A DNA stretch of 5,605 nucleotides from Bacteroidales bacterium (GTDB lineage Bacteria; Bacteroidota; Bacteroidia; Bacteroidales; UBA7960), in assembly GCA_007125275.1 (NCBI GenBank), contig SLDN01000086.1, forward strand, positions 1 to 5,605, given 5' to 3'. Made by a program: the position numbers and the translations under genes. This document shows, one piece after another, positions 1 through 5,577 of the stretch. Each line of letters starts with the position of its first letter. Positions within the stretch are counted from its first letter, which is position 1. Below the pieces are notes generated by a model. The model was not told where the DNA came from. It saw only the letters and a list, made by a program, of their open reading frames with translations, and did not search any database.

Positions 1-657
1 AGAGAGTCAGGATATCTGCCCCAGGCATTTGTGAACCTGCTGGCACTGCTGGGATGGAACCCCGGCACAGAAAAAGAACTGTTCAGCATGGAGGAGCTGA
101 TTGAAGCATTCTCGCTGGACAGGGTCGGGAAGTCTGGCGCCCGCTTTGATCCCGAAAAAGCCAAATGGTTTAATCATAAGCACCTGCAGCTAATTCCATT
201 AGAGGAAGTCACGGTTGACCTATTGAAAGTACTGACCGAAAAAGGCGTAAGTGTTGACATCCACATGGTAGAAAAAATCGTCCCCCTGCTGCGCGAAAGA
301 GTCAATTTTGTGCATGAGATAGAGGAAGAGGGCGCGTTTGCTTTTGCAGCACCTGCAGCCTACGACCAAAAGTTCGCCAAAAAGAAATGGAAAGCCGATA
401 CACCGCTGCTGATGAAAGCTTTGGCTGAGAAACTGCAAAAGGCTGACGCTTTTAACCTTGCAGGCATAGAGGCTGTTTTGAACACTTTTATGGAGGAGAA
501 CGAGGTTGGCGCCGGCAAAATCATGCCCGGACTAAGACTTGCACTCGTTGGCGCCGGCTCCGGACCGGATGTCAAGGAAATCATGTCGCTGATCGGTAAG
601 GATGAAGTAATTAGACGCATCAACAAGGCAATCAACTCACTGCCTGTTGCTGAATAA
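1..657 (+). CDS. gltX: Glutamyl-tRNA synthetase, C-terminal part (5' truncated by window edge)
   Basis: GltX charges tRNA(Glu) with glutamate in the cytoplasm. Only the last 218 codons are present. The reading frame is open to base 1, where it reads RESGYLPQAFVNLLALLGWNPG, a stretch conserved in bacterial GltX just after the KMSKS-type loop, so the catalytic Rossmann domain and its HIGH and KMSKR signatures lie outside the window. What is seen is the stem-contact and anticodon-binding helical region: the FDPEKAKWFN segment about 50 residues in, and the terminal LRLALVGAGSGPDV segment with a closing IGKDEVIRRI helix, typical of this family. The gene ends at TAA 655-657 without frameshift. A GTG at base 31 could be mistaken for a start, but it is an internal Val codon. 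It converges on the DUF3109 gene across a repeat-bearing gap. Identification is by recognition of conserved segments and is very secure. Confidence 0.96.
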   Translation, partial: RESGYLPQAFVNLLALLGWNPGTEKELFSMEELIEAFSLDRVGKSGARFDPEKAKWFNHKHLQLIPLEEVTVDLLKVLTEKGVSVDIHMVEKIVPLLRERVNFVHEIEEEGAFAFAAPAAYDQKFAKKKWKADTPLLMKALAEKLQKADAFNLAGIEAVLNTFMEENEVGAGKIMPGLRLALVGAGSGPDVKEIMSLIGKDEVIRRINKAINSLPVAE

Positions 658-675
658 CAAATGTTTCCACAATAT

Positions 676-722
676 CTCTGTTGAACCTCTGTGTTTTCTC
701 TGTGTAACACCTCTGTGTTAAC
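676..722. repeat. Short-period intergenic repeat, four CTCTGTG-type units
   Basis: Four consecutive units begin with CTCTGT: 676-686, 687-697, 698-710 and 711-722 (lengths 11, 11, 13 and 12). The core is CTCTGTGT followed by a variable TT/AAC tail. The last two units also form a 6-bp inverted repeat, TAACAC at 705-710 and GTGTTA at 715-720, around a CTCT loop. The array fills much of the gap between the convergent gltX and DUF3109 genes. I recall similar CTCTGTG tracts in intergenic regions of other Bacteroidetes, but could not check this. No coding role is apparent. Confidence 0.75.
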
Positions 723-783
723 AAAAAGCCACACAACCCAAAAAAGTGAAATCTGCAAGCAAGACTTCTTTCGGGTATGGCAT

Positions 784-1359
784 TTATTCTTCCTTGTATG
801 AAAAACGGATGTATGCCTCCAGCTCTTCAAACCACTCCGCTCCATATTTGCGGGTCAGTGATTCTTCAAGAAACTTGAAAACCCTTACATTCAGCTGACC
901 CCCTTTGGCCCGGGCACAATTACAAACAGGCCAGCGATGATAATTCAGGGCTTCATAATTAGGATATTTTGAAATGCGGATGGGATACAGATGACAAGAA
1001 ACAGGTTTTTGAAAATCGATCAACCCCTCCTCAAAAGCCCGCTCAATGGCACATTTTGCAATGCCCTCATGATCAAAAAACACATAGGCACATTGTTTGC
1101 CGTCAACCAGCGGTGTGGTAAGGTCCCCCTCGGAGTCCTTTACCCAGTAACCCTGCTTACTGACAGCAGCCAGGCCATCAGCAATCATGAATGGAACCAC
1201 ACGCCCGGCGATCTCTGAAAGTATCTTTACCTCCTCCTCCTCCAAAGGAGCGCCTGCATCACCCTCTACGCAACATCCCCCCTTGCATGCCGGAAGATCA
1301 CATACAAAGCGTTCCTCATATAATTCGTCGGATAATAATGTCTGCCCAAGGATGATCAT
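784..1359 (-). CDS. DUF3109 family cysteine-rich protein (putative metal or Fe-S binding)
   Basis: A 191-residue soluble protein with no signal peptide or membrane helix, resembling the DUF3109 family common in Bacteroidetes and distantly like the YkgJ-type Cys-rich proteins. Nine cysteines lie in family-like groups: C20, C25, C29 and C30 in the FVCDLPACKGGCC block, C90 and C103, C122 in the VSCHLYPIR block, and C146 and C148 in WPVCNCARAKGG. Such spacing suggests binding of zinc or an iron-sulfur cluster; this is inference, as the family's biochemistry is not established as far as I know. The ATG at 1359-1357 gives the N-terminus MIILGQTLLSDE expected for the family, so the start is well supported. 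There is no Shine-Dalgarno sequence. The leader lies in a heptamer repeat array, and a five-codon upstream reading frame (ATG at 1373) ends in an ATGA overlap with the start. It could be cotranscribed with the membrane protein gene upstream. Confidence 0.9.
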   Translation of the reverse strand: MIILGQTLLSDELYEERFVCDLPACKGGCCVEGDAGAPLEEEEVKILSEIAGRVVPFMIADGLAAVSKQGYWVKDSEGDLTTPLVDGKQCAYVFFDHEGIAKCAIERAFEEGLIDFQKPVSCHLYPIRISKYPNYEALNYHRWPVCNCARAKGGQLNVRVFKFLEESLTRKYGAEWFEELEAYIRFSYKEE

Positions 1360-1448
1360 GGTTGCGGGTTCATGGTTACGGGTTAGGAGTTTGGAGTTTG
1401 GAGTTTGGAGTTCGGGGTTGCAGGTTTAGAATTGCTGGTTCATGGATA
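1358..1448. repeat. Heptamer repeat array, left arm (13 in-phase 7-bp units)
   Basis: Read in steps of seven from 1358, the units are ATGGTTG, CGGGTTC, ATGGTTA, CGGGTTA, GGAGTTT three times, GGAGTTC, GGGGTTG, CAGGTTT, AGAATTG, CTGGTTC and ATGGATA. The shared core is NN(G/A)GTTN, and the phase holds for about 91 bp without a slip. Four adjacent units (1386-1413) are nearly identical, which suggests recent local duplication; the rest are diverged. The first unit overlaps the start codon of the DUF3109 gene (minus strand), and the array forms that gene's whole leader. Confidence 0.85.
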
Positions 1449-1465
1449 TAATATTTATTATTATA

Positions 1466-1500
1466 CGATGAACGAACTGTGAACTGTGAATTATGAACCA
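1466..1500. repeat. Heptamer repeat array, right arm (inverted relative to the left arm)
   Basis: On the minus strand from 1500 the sequence reads TGGTTCA, TAATTCA, CAGTTCA, CAGTTCG, TTCATCG, the same RGTT-centred heptamer as the left arm but in opposite orientation. TGGTTCAT at 1436-1443 and ATGAACCA at 1493-1500 are exact reverse complements, and GTTCAT at 1438-1443 pairs with ATGAAC at 1468-1473 around an AT-rich centre (1444-1467). The outermost units supply the last codons (Asn-Gly-Ser) and the TAA stop of the membrane protein gene. Confidence 0.75.
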
Positions 1501-2009
1501 TTTCTGCGGAACTGCCATAAAACATAGAGGCTAAATGCTGCTGAGGTGGCCAGCTGCAACAGCAGGGGTGTGCCAACAAGTGGTTCGGAGGGCAATACGG
1601 TGATGATGGCAATGTATTTCAAGCCGTAATACAGTAACTTGCTTGCCCAGATGCTAACAAAAATGGCCGCCAGCTTATGCATCCTTTCCACAAGAGCATA
1701 AAACACGAATACCATTACGGATAGCTCAATGGCAATAAGCGCCGATTTGACAAAAACGGGATGTGCGGAAATGAAATACGAAAAGAAGGGCAAGGTAAGC
1801 GCCAGGATATATGCATTTGGTTTTCGCGTGTGAACCAGGGAAAAGATCAGCATCAAACGCATGGGCTCAAGCAAATAAAGCTTGATGCTCAACATGTGTG
1901 ATATGGTGGGCACCATATATATAAAGGCAATGGCAAAAACATCAAAAGCGATTGCACGAATGTTCGTTTTGGACAAATAGCCGGCGGAAGCAGTGGGTTG
2001 TATTGACAT
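1491..2009 (-). CDS. Six-helix integral membrane protein, possibly ECF transporter S-component-like
   Basis: A 172-residue, strongly hydrophobic protein that I do not firmly recognise. About six membrane segments can be drawn: residues 19-36, 42-59, 66-82, 86-107, 113-137 and 148-166. Polar residues placed in or next to helices stand out: E48-P49 with R51, H83-P84, and E95. Size, helix number and the HPVFVKSALIAIEL stretch resemble the substrate-binding (S) subunit of energy-coupling-factor vitamin transporters, but no T or A subunit gene lies in the window, so this is a suggestion only. ATG at 2009-2007 is the start; the N-terminal 16 residues are polar. The last three codons and the stop come from a heptamer repeat unit, so the C-terminus may differ in relatives. 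The gene diverges from the DUF362 operon and precedes the DUF3109 gene on the same strand. Confidence 0.75.
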   Translation of the reverse strand: MSIQPTASAGYLSKTNIRAIAFDVFAIAFIYMVPTISHMLSIKLYLLEPMRLMLIFSLVHTRKPNAYILALTLPFFSYFISAHPVFVKSALIAIELSVMVFVFYALVERMHKLAAIFVSIWASKLLYYGLKYIAIITVLPSEPLVGTPLLLQLATSAAFSLYVLWQFRRNGS

Positions 2010-2065
2010 GGTTTTATCGTTTTATTAAACCGGGAAAATGCTTATCAAATTGACAAATTCCTTGC

Positions 2066-2080
2066 TTATAATCATTATAA
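2066..2080. promoter_or_regulatory. Perfect 15-bp dyad, possible operator
   Basis: TTATAAT at 2066-2072 and ATTATAA at 2074-2080 are exact reverse complements around a single C. The dyad lies in the divergent region between the membrane protein gene and the DUF362 operon, 57 bp from the former's start. It could bind a dimeric regulator. The region is very AT-rich, so chance is a real alternative. Confidence 0.3.
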
Positions 2081-2109
2081 ATAAACAAGATAGGCGTATT
2101 TAATGGCAT

Positions 2110-2117
2110 CAAAAATA
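2110..2117 (-). promoter_or_regulatory. Candidate Bacteroidetes -7 element for the membrane protein gene
   Basis: On the minus strand 2117-2110 reads TATTTTTG, matching the Bacteroidetes primary sigma -7 consensus TAnnTTTG. It lies about 100 bp upstream of the gene at 2009. No convincing TTG -33 element was found at the expected distance, so the call is weak. Confidence 0.25.
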
Positions 2118-2138
2118 TAAAAAAGTGCTGTGATATTA

Positions 2139-2146
2139 TAATTTTG
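2139..2146 (+). promoter_or_regulatory. Candidate Bacteroidetes -7 element for the DUF362 operon
   Basis: TAATTTTG matches TAnnTTTG, the -7 consensus of the Bacteroidetes primary sigma factor. Transcription would begin near 2153, giving a leader of roughly 90 nt before the ATG at 2245. A TTG -33 element at about 19-21 bp upstream is not evident, so support is limited to the one motif and its position. The rest of the 235-bp divergent gap shows no small gene and no riboswitch that I can recognise. Confidence 0.3.
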
Positions 2147-2244
2147 TAGTCAGATTCGTGAACATTATTTATCATTTGCATGAATTAAATCATTAAACAT
2201 CTCTGATATACAGAACTTTATACACCCAGGGTAAAACAAATTCT

Positions 2245-3171
2245 ATGGACAGACGACAATTTGTAAAAAAAGGATTCATTTATTCGGCTTTAGGGAGTCT
2301 TTATGCTTCGACAATTGGCAGGATGCCTTTATTTGCCTCACGCAGCACCTCAAGTGGGCCCGGCAAATATGACATAGTGGCAGTCAGGCGTGGCGAGCCG
2401 GTTGAGATGTATCGCCGGGCAATGGAGGAAATGGGTGGCATGGAGCGTTATGTCAAACCCGGACAAACCGTTATACTTAAGCCCAACAGCAGTTGGGATG
2501 TGCCGCCTGAAAGGGCTGCCAACACCAATCCTGATGTGATGCAGGCCATTGTTGAAGACTGTGTTTCAGCGGGTGCTGAACGGGTTTTTGCTTTCGACCA
2601 CACCTGCGACAACTGGGAGAGGAGCTATGACAACAGCGGCGTGGCTGAGGCAGTGCGGCGTGGTGGCGGACAAATGCTTCCTGCCAACATCGAGCGCTAC
2701 TATCAGGATGTGGACATCCCCGGTGCTCAAAGGCTTACTAAGGCAAAAGTATACGAAAGGCTGATGCAGGCCGACGTCTTTATCAATGTGCCGGTACTTA
2801 AACATCATGCCTCCACCACCATCACCATCGCAATGAAAAACCTGATGGGTGTGGTTTGGGACCGCCGTTTCTGGCACCGCAACGACCTGCACCAGTGCAT
2901 CGCCGATTTTTGTCTGTATCGCAAGCCCGACCTGAACATCGTTGATGCTTACAGGGTAATGACCCAAAACGGACCTCGCGGCACATCCGAAGCTGATGTC
3001 ACGCTTATGCGCAGCATCCTGGTTTCATCCGACATCGTGGCTGTTGATGCCGCCGGTGCCCTGATGCTTGGCCATCAACCAGAAGACATCGCGCATCTGC
3101 GCATCGCCGCCGAAATGAACATCGGCAGCATAAAGCTGGACGACCTCAACATCAAACGTGTAATCCTTTAA
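2245..3171 (+). CDS. DUF362 domain protein with twin-arginine signal peptide
   Basis: A 308-residue protein of the DUF362 family, whose activity is not established. The N-terminus carries a Tat-type signal: R3-R4 in MDRRQFVKKGF, a hydrophobic stretch at 11-24, and a likely cleavage near A31, so export of a folded, probably cofactor-bearing protein is expected. DUF362 signatures are ILKPN at 77-81, VPVLKHH at 182-188 and MKNLMG at 197-202; these charged and polar blocks probably form the active or metal site. The ferredoxin domain fused to many DUF362 proteins is absent; the next gene encodes many clusters and may take that place. The ATG at 2245 has an A-rich leader and no Shine-Dalgarno sequence, as is usual in this phylum. 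It is the first gene of a probable two-gene operon, 24 bp before the polyferredoxin gene. Family assignment is secure; function is unknown. Confidence 0.9.
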   Translation: MDRRQFVKKGFIYSALGSLYASTIGRMPLFASRSTSSGPGKYDIVAVRRGEPVEMYRRAMEEMGGMERYVKPGQTVILKPNSSWDVPPERAANTNPDVMQAIVEDCVSAGAERVFAFDHTCDNWERSYDNSGVAEAVRRGGGQMLPANIERYYQDVDIPGAQRLTKAKVYERLMQADVFINVPVLKHHASTTITIAMKNLMGVVWDRRFWHRNDLHQCIADFCLYRKPDLNIVDAYRVMTQNGPRGTSEADVTLMRSILVSSDIVAVDAAGALMLGHQPEDIAHLRIAAEMNIGSIKLDDLNIKRVIL

Positions 3172-3195
3172 ACATCCATAACCAATCCCCTTTTT

Positions 3196-4824
3196 ATGGT
3201 TCAGGCCCACCTTCGCAAAATCCGCATCATCGTTTCGCTGGTATTTTTTGCTGCAATGTTGTTTCTTTTTTTAGGTATCAGCACCTACGCCTCTGATGCC
3301 ATCGCCAACACATTGCTGCATTTCCAGTTCCTGCCGTCGGTGCTGCGATTCATGGCCTTGTTTTTCAGCATCACGGCTATGGGATTCGTGCTGGTCATCG
3401 TCCTTACCGTGGTTTTTGGACGCGTTTATTGCTCAAGCATTTGCCCGCTCGGCACATTGCAAGACATCATCATCGCCTTATCAAGACGCCTCAAACCAAA
3501 AAAGAAACGCCGTTTCTTCTTCACCTCCAACAGAAAAAGGATATTGCGGTATGGGGTGCTGGCTCTTACTGTGATCTTTTGGCTGGCAGGCAGTCTGTTT
3601 CTGGTTAACGTACTTGACCCTTATTCAAACTTTGGCAAGATCACGGCAAGCCTTTTTCAGCCGGTTTATGTATGGCTGCACAACGCCCTGGTGTTTGCCC
3701 TCGAAAGCTTTGACATTTTCAAGGTCCGGCCATTAAGCATACACGCCTTGCCTTTGGATGTCGTGATCATATCTGGCGCTATTTTTCTTACCATCGCCAT
3801 CATGGCCGCCTTCCGGGGACGTCTTTTCTGCAACACATTATGTCCGGTGGGCAGCACCCTGGGGCTTATTGGCAGCAAACCTCTTTTCCAAATCAAGTTC
3901 AATGAGGATGCATGTACATTTTGCAAAAAATGCGAATGGGTTTGCAAGGCCGAATGCCTCGACAGCAAGAACCATAAAGTAGACCACAGCAGATGCGTCA
4001 ATTGCTTTAACTGTCTGGAGTCCTGCCCGCAAAAAGGCATTACCTATTCACTGCAAAGGGTAGGCAGCAAACAAAGGCCCGCACCCCGGCAGAGCAACAA
4101 GAAGAGGCAGTTTTTGCTTACCTTATTTTCAGGGCTGCTAAGCATCCCGGTATTCAACAAGGCTGCCGTCGCCCAGCGTGGCGGAGGAGGCCAGAGATGT
4201 CAACGGCAGCGCGACACAGAAAGGCACAGGGGCGGACGAGCTGCAGGGATGATCCCGATTGAGAACAAACGATCGGTAACCCCACCCGGCTCATTGAGTC
4301 ACGACCATTTCACCAGGCACTGCATTGCCTGCTACCTCTGTGTAAGCGCATGCCCCACCAAGGTGATCGTACCGTCTTTCTATGCCTACGGGTTGGAAGG
4401 CTTCATGCAGCCCACCCTCGACTTCAACCGCAGTTTTTGCAATTATGATTGTGTGAAATGTACGGAAGTGTGCCCTACCGGTGCTATTACCAGGCAAACA
4501 CCCGAAGAAAAGCAGCTCATACAGATCGGAGAAGTAAGGTTTCTGGTCGAAAGCTGCGTCGTCACTGTTGACCGCACCGATTGCGGCGCCTGCTCCGAAC
4601 ACTGCCCAACAAAAGCAGTGCAAATGGTCCCCTGGAAAGATGGACTTTTCATCCCTGAGATCACGCCTTCATTATGCGTTGGTTGCGGCGCCTGTGAGTT
4701 TGCCTGCCCTACTGAACCTTACAAAGCCATTTATGTGGATGGCAGGAAGATGCACAAAAAAGCAAGGGCCATCATCGATGATGAAGGCCCCCGCGAAGAC
4801 GATGCAGACGATTTTCCGTTCTGA
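3196..4824 (+). CDS. NapH-NapG-like fused membrane polyferredoxin, about six [4Fe-4S] sites
   Basis: A 542-residue electron-transfer protein. The first half is NapH-like: membrane helices at about 11-29, 52-74, 118-138 and 188-206, each pair followed by a CxxxCP motif (C79/C83 and C212/C216), then two ferredoxin sites (C240, 243, 246, 250 with an extra C254; C267, 270, 273, 277). The basic loop KKKRRFFF and the motifs should face the cytoplasm. A fifth hydrophobic stretch at 305-320, preceded by KKRQFLL and followed by AVAQ, looks like an internal signal peptide. After an Arg/Gly/Gln linker come four more sites: C376-386, C415-426, C454/463/466/470 and C494-504, in a NapG-like order. The tail is acidic and ends DDFPF. 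By analogy with NapGH it would exchange electrons between quinol and a partner, probably the DUF362 protein encoded 24 bp upstream. Substrate and direction of flow are not known. The start at 3196 lacks a Shine-Dalgarno sequence but fits the first helix. Confidence 0.9.
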   Translation: MVQAHLRKIRIIVSLVFFAAMLFLFLGISTYASDAIANTLLHFQFLPSVLRFMALFFSITAMGFVLVIVLTVVFGRVYCSSICPLGTLQDIIIALSRRLKPKKKRRFFFTSNRKRILRYGVLALTVIFWLAGSLFLVNVLDPYSNFGKITASLFQPVYVWLHNALVFALESFDIFKVRPLSIHALPLDVVIISGAIFLTIAIMAAFRGRLFCNTLCPVGSTLGLIGSKPLFQIKFNEDACTFCKKCEWVCKAECLDSKNHKVDHSRCVNCFNCLESCPQKGITYSLQRVGSKQRPAPRQSNKKRQFLLTLFSGLLSIPVFNKAAVAQRGGGGQRCQRQRDTERHRGGRAAGMIPIENKRSVTPPGSLSHDHFTRHCIACYLCVSACPTKVIVPSFYAYGLEGFMQPTLDFNRSFCNYDCVKCTEVCPTGAITRQTPEEKQLIQIGEVRFLVESCVVTVDRTDCGACSEHCPTKAVQMVPWKDGLFIPEITPSLCVGCGACEFACPTEPYKAIYVDGRKMHKKARAIIDDEGPREDDADDFPF

Positions 4825-4838
4825 CCGGATATTCCAAA

Positions 4839-5501
4839 TTAGTTGTTAGCTACAATGTTCAGCTTCAGATTAAAGTCATCATAAATGAGGTTATCACCAA
4901 GATTTTCAAAGAATCTTGCTGAACGGAAGCGCACATCCCACATTGAGCGGTCAAGGTCAAAGTCGGCATACGCATTGATGAAGTTGTCTTCAACCCTGAT
5001 CATGGCATCAATACCGATGCCGTGGGTGATGCCCTTAATGGTCATGTTGCCATAAACCCTGTGTGTGGCCACTTCAGAAACTTGCTCCAGCGGTTCAACA
5101 CTGGTGATCTCAAACTCAGCTGTAGGATGCGTTTCTACAGAAAAGAAATCATCCGACTCAAGGTGGCCCTTCAGCCTGGCATTCATATCCGGATCTTCAA
5201 TATCGAGCACCACGATTTGCTGCATGTCCATTACCACTTTGCCTCCGAGCAATTCTCCTTCATACACATAAAGCTCACCACCGTGAACGCCAATTGTGCC
5301 GTCGTGATTTCCGCGGACCTGCCTGCCTTCCCAGGCAACACTTGAGACATTGCCATCAACATTATAAACTTCTACTTCTTCCGGCAATTCACCAGCCTCA
5401 AGGCGCTCGAGGATCTCTGCCCGCTTTTCGCTGGGGCCTGCACAGGATGCAAAGACAAATACGCCCAATGCAATCCAGATTAACATTTTTGATTTTTTCA
5501 T
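4839..5501 (-). CDS. YceI family lipoprotein
   Basis: A 220-residue exported lipoprotein. A lipoprotein signal is visible: MKKSK, a hydrophobic core at 6-17, and FASC with the lipidated cysteine at C20; Phe at the -3 position is unusual for the strict lipobox but acceptable in this phylum. After a charged linker (about 21-45) comes a YceI lipocalin-like barrel: VDGNVSSVAWEGRQVRG with the following NHDGTIGV (48-72), a VVMDMQQI strand, the block FFSVETHPTAEFEITSV in the middle, and the IKGITHGI strand near the end. YceI proteins bind isoprenoid or quinone-like lipids; for this one the ligand is inferred only. It is longer than E. coli YceI because of the linker. The gene converges on the polyferredoxin gene with only 14 bp between stops and no clear hairpin terminator, so antisense read-through is possible. 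The leader is A-rich without a Shine-Dalgarno sequence. Confidence 0.92.
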   Translation of the reverse strand: MKKSKMLIWIALGVFVFASCAGPSEKRAEILERLEAGELPEEVEVYNVDGNVSSVAWEGRQVRGNHDGTIGVHGGELYVYEGELLGGKVVMDMQQIVVLDIEDPDMNARLKGHLESDDFFSVETHPTAEFEITSVEPLEQVSEVATHRVYGNMTIKGITHGIGIDAMIRVEDNFINAYADFDLDRSMWDVRFRSARFFENLGDNLIYDDFNLKLNIVANN

Positions 5502-5533
5502 GATTTGGTTTTTTAAGGTTTAAAACTCTGATT

Positions 5534-5577
5534 AACAAATTCGTTTGTGCCAGGTTAAACAAATTTCCGAAACAAAT
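5534..5577 (-). promoter_or_regulatory. Three ATTTGTT boxes and a small hairpin upstream of the YceI gene
   Basis: AACAAAT occurs on the plus strand at 5534-5540, 5558-5564 and 5571-5577, i.e. ATTTGTT three times in the 80 bp upstream of the YceI start. The first overlaps an inverted repeat, ACAAA (5535-5539) and TTTGT (5544-5548), around a TTCG loop. These could be regulator sites or a leader hairpin. No full TAnnTTTG promoter element is seen in 5502-5605, and the AT-richness makes chance repeats plausible. Confidence 0.25.

Noticed and set aside
31..657. GTG at 31 as the start of a complete 208-residue gene
   Set aside because: The frame stays open to base 1 and the upstream residues RESGYLPQAF match GltX, so this is a truncated gltX rather than a short gene.
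658..668. ACAAATGTTT shared by the gltX 3' flank and the region near 5572-5581
   Set aside because: A ten-base AT-rich match between two distant gaps is too short to treat as a repeat family.
705..720. TAACAC/GTGTTA hairpin as an intrinsic terminator of gltX or the DUF3109 gene
   Set aside because: The stem is only 6 bp and AT-rich and is not followed by a T run on either strand, so it is recorded as part of the repeat instead.
360..845. A 161-codon open frame on the minus strand
   Set aside because: It lies antisense to gltX and runs through the repeat-bearing gap into the DUF3109 end; its sequence is rich in Ser and Cys and resembles no protein family.
1358..1500. CRISPR array
   Set aside because: The units are 7 bp with no spacers, far too short and irregular for CRISPR repeats, and no cas genes are present.
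2566..2967. A 133-codon open frame on the minus strand
   Set aside because: It is fully antisense to the DUF362 gene, which has clear family motifs; the frame is open because of codon bias opposite.
3666..4040. A 124-codon open frame on the minus strand, and others at 4291-4623
   Set aside because: Both are antisense to the polyferredoxin gene; their His/Cys-rich content mirrors the cluster motifs on the plus strand.
4825..4838. Bidirectional terminator between the polyferredoxin and YceI genes
   Set aside because: The 14-bp gap and its flanks show no stable inverted repeat or T run.
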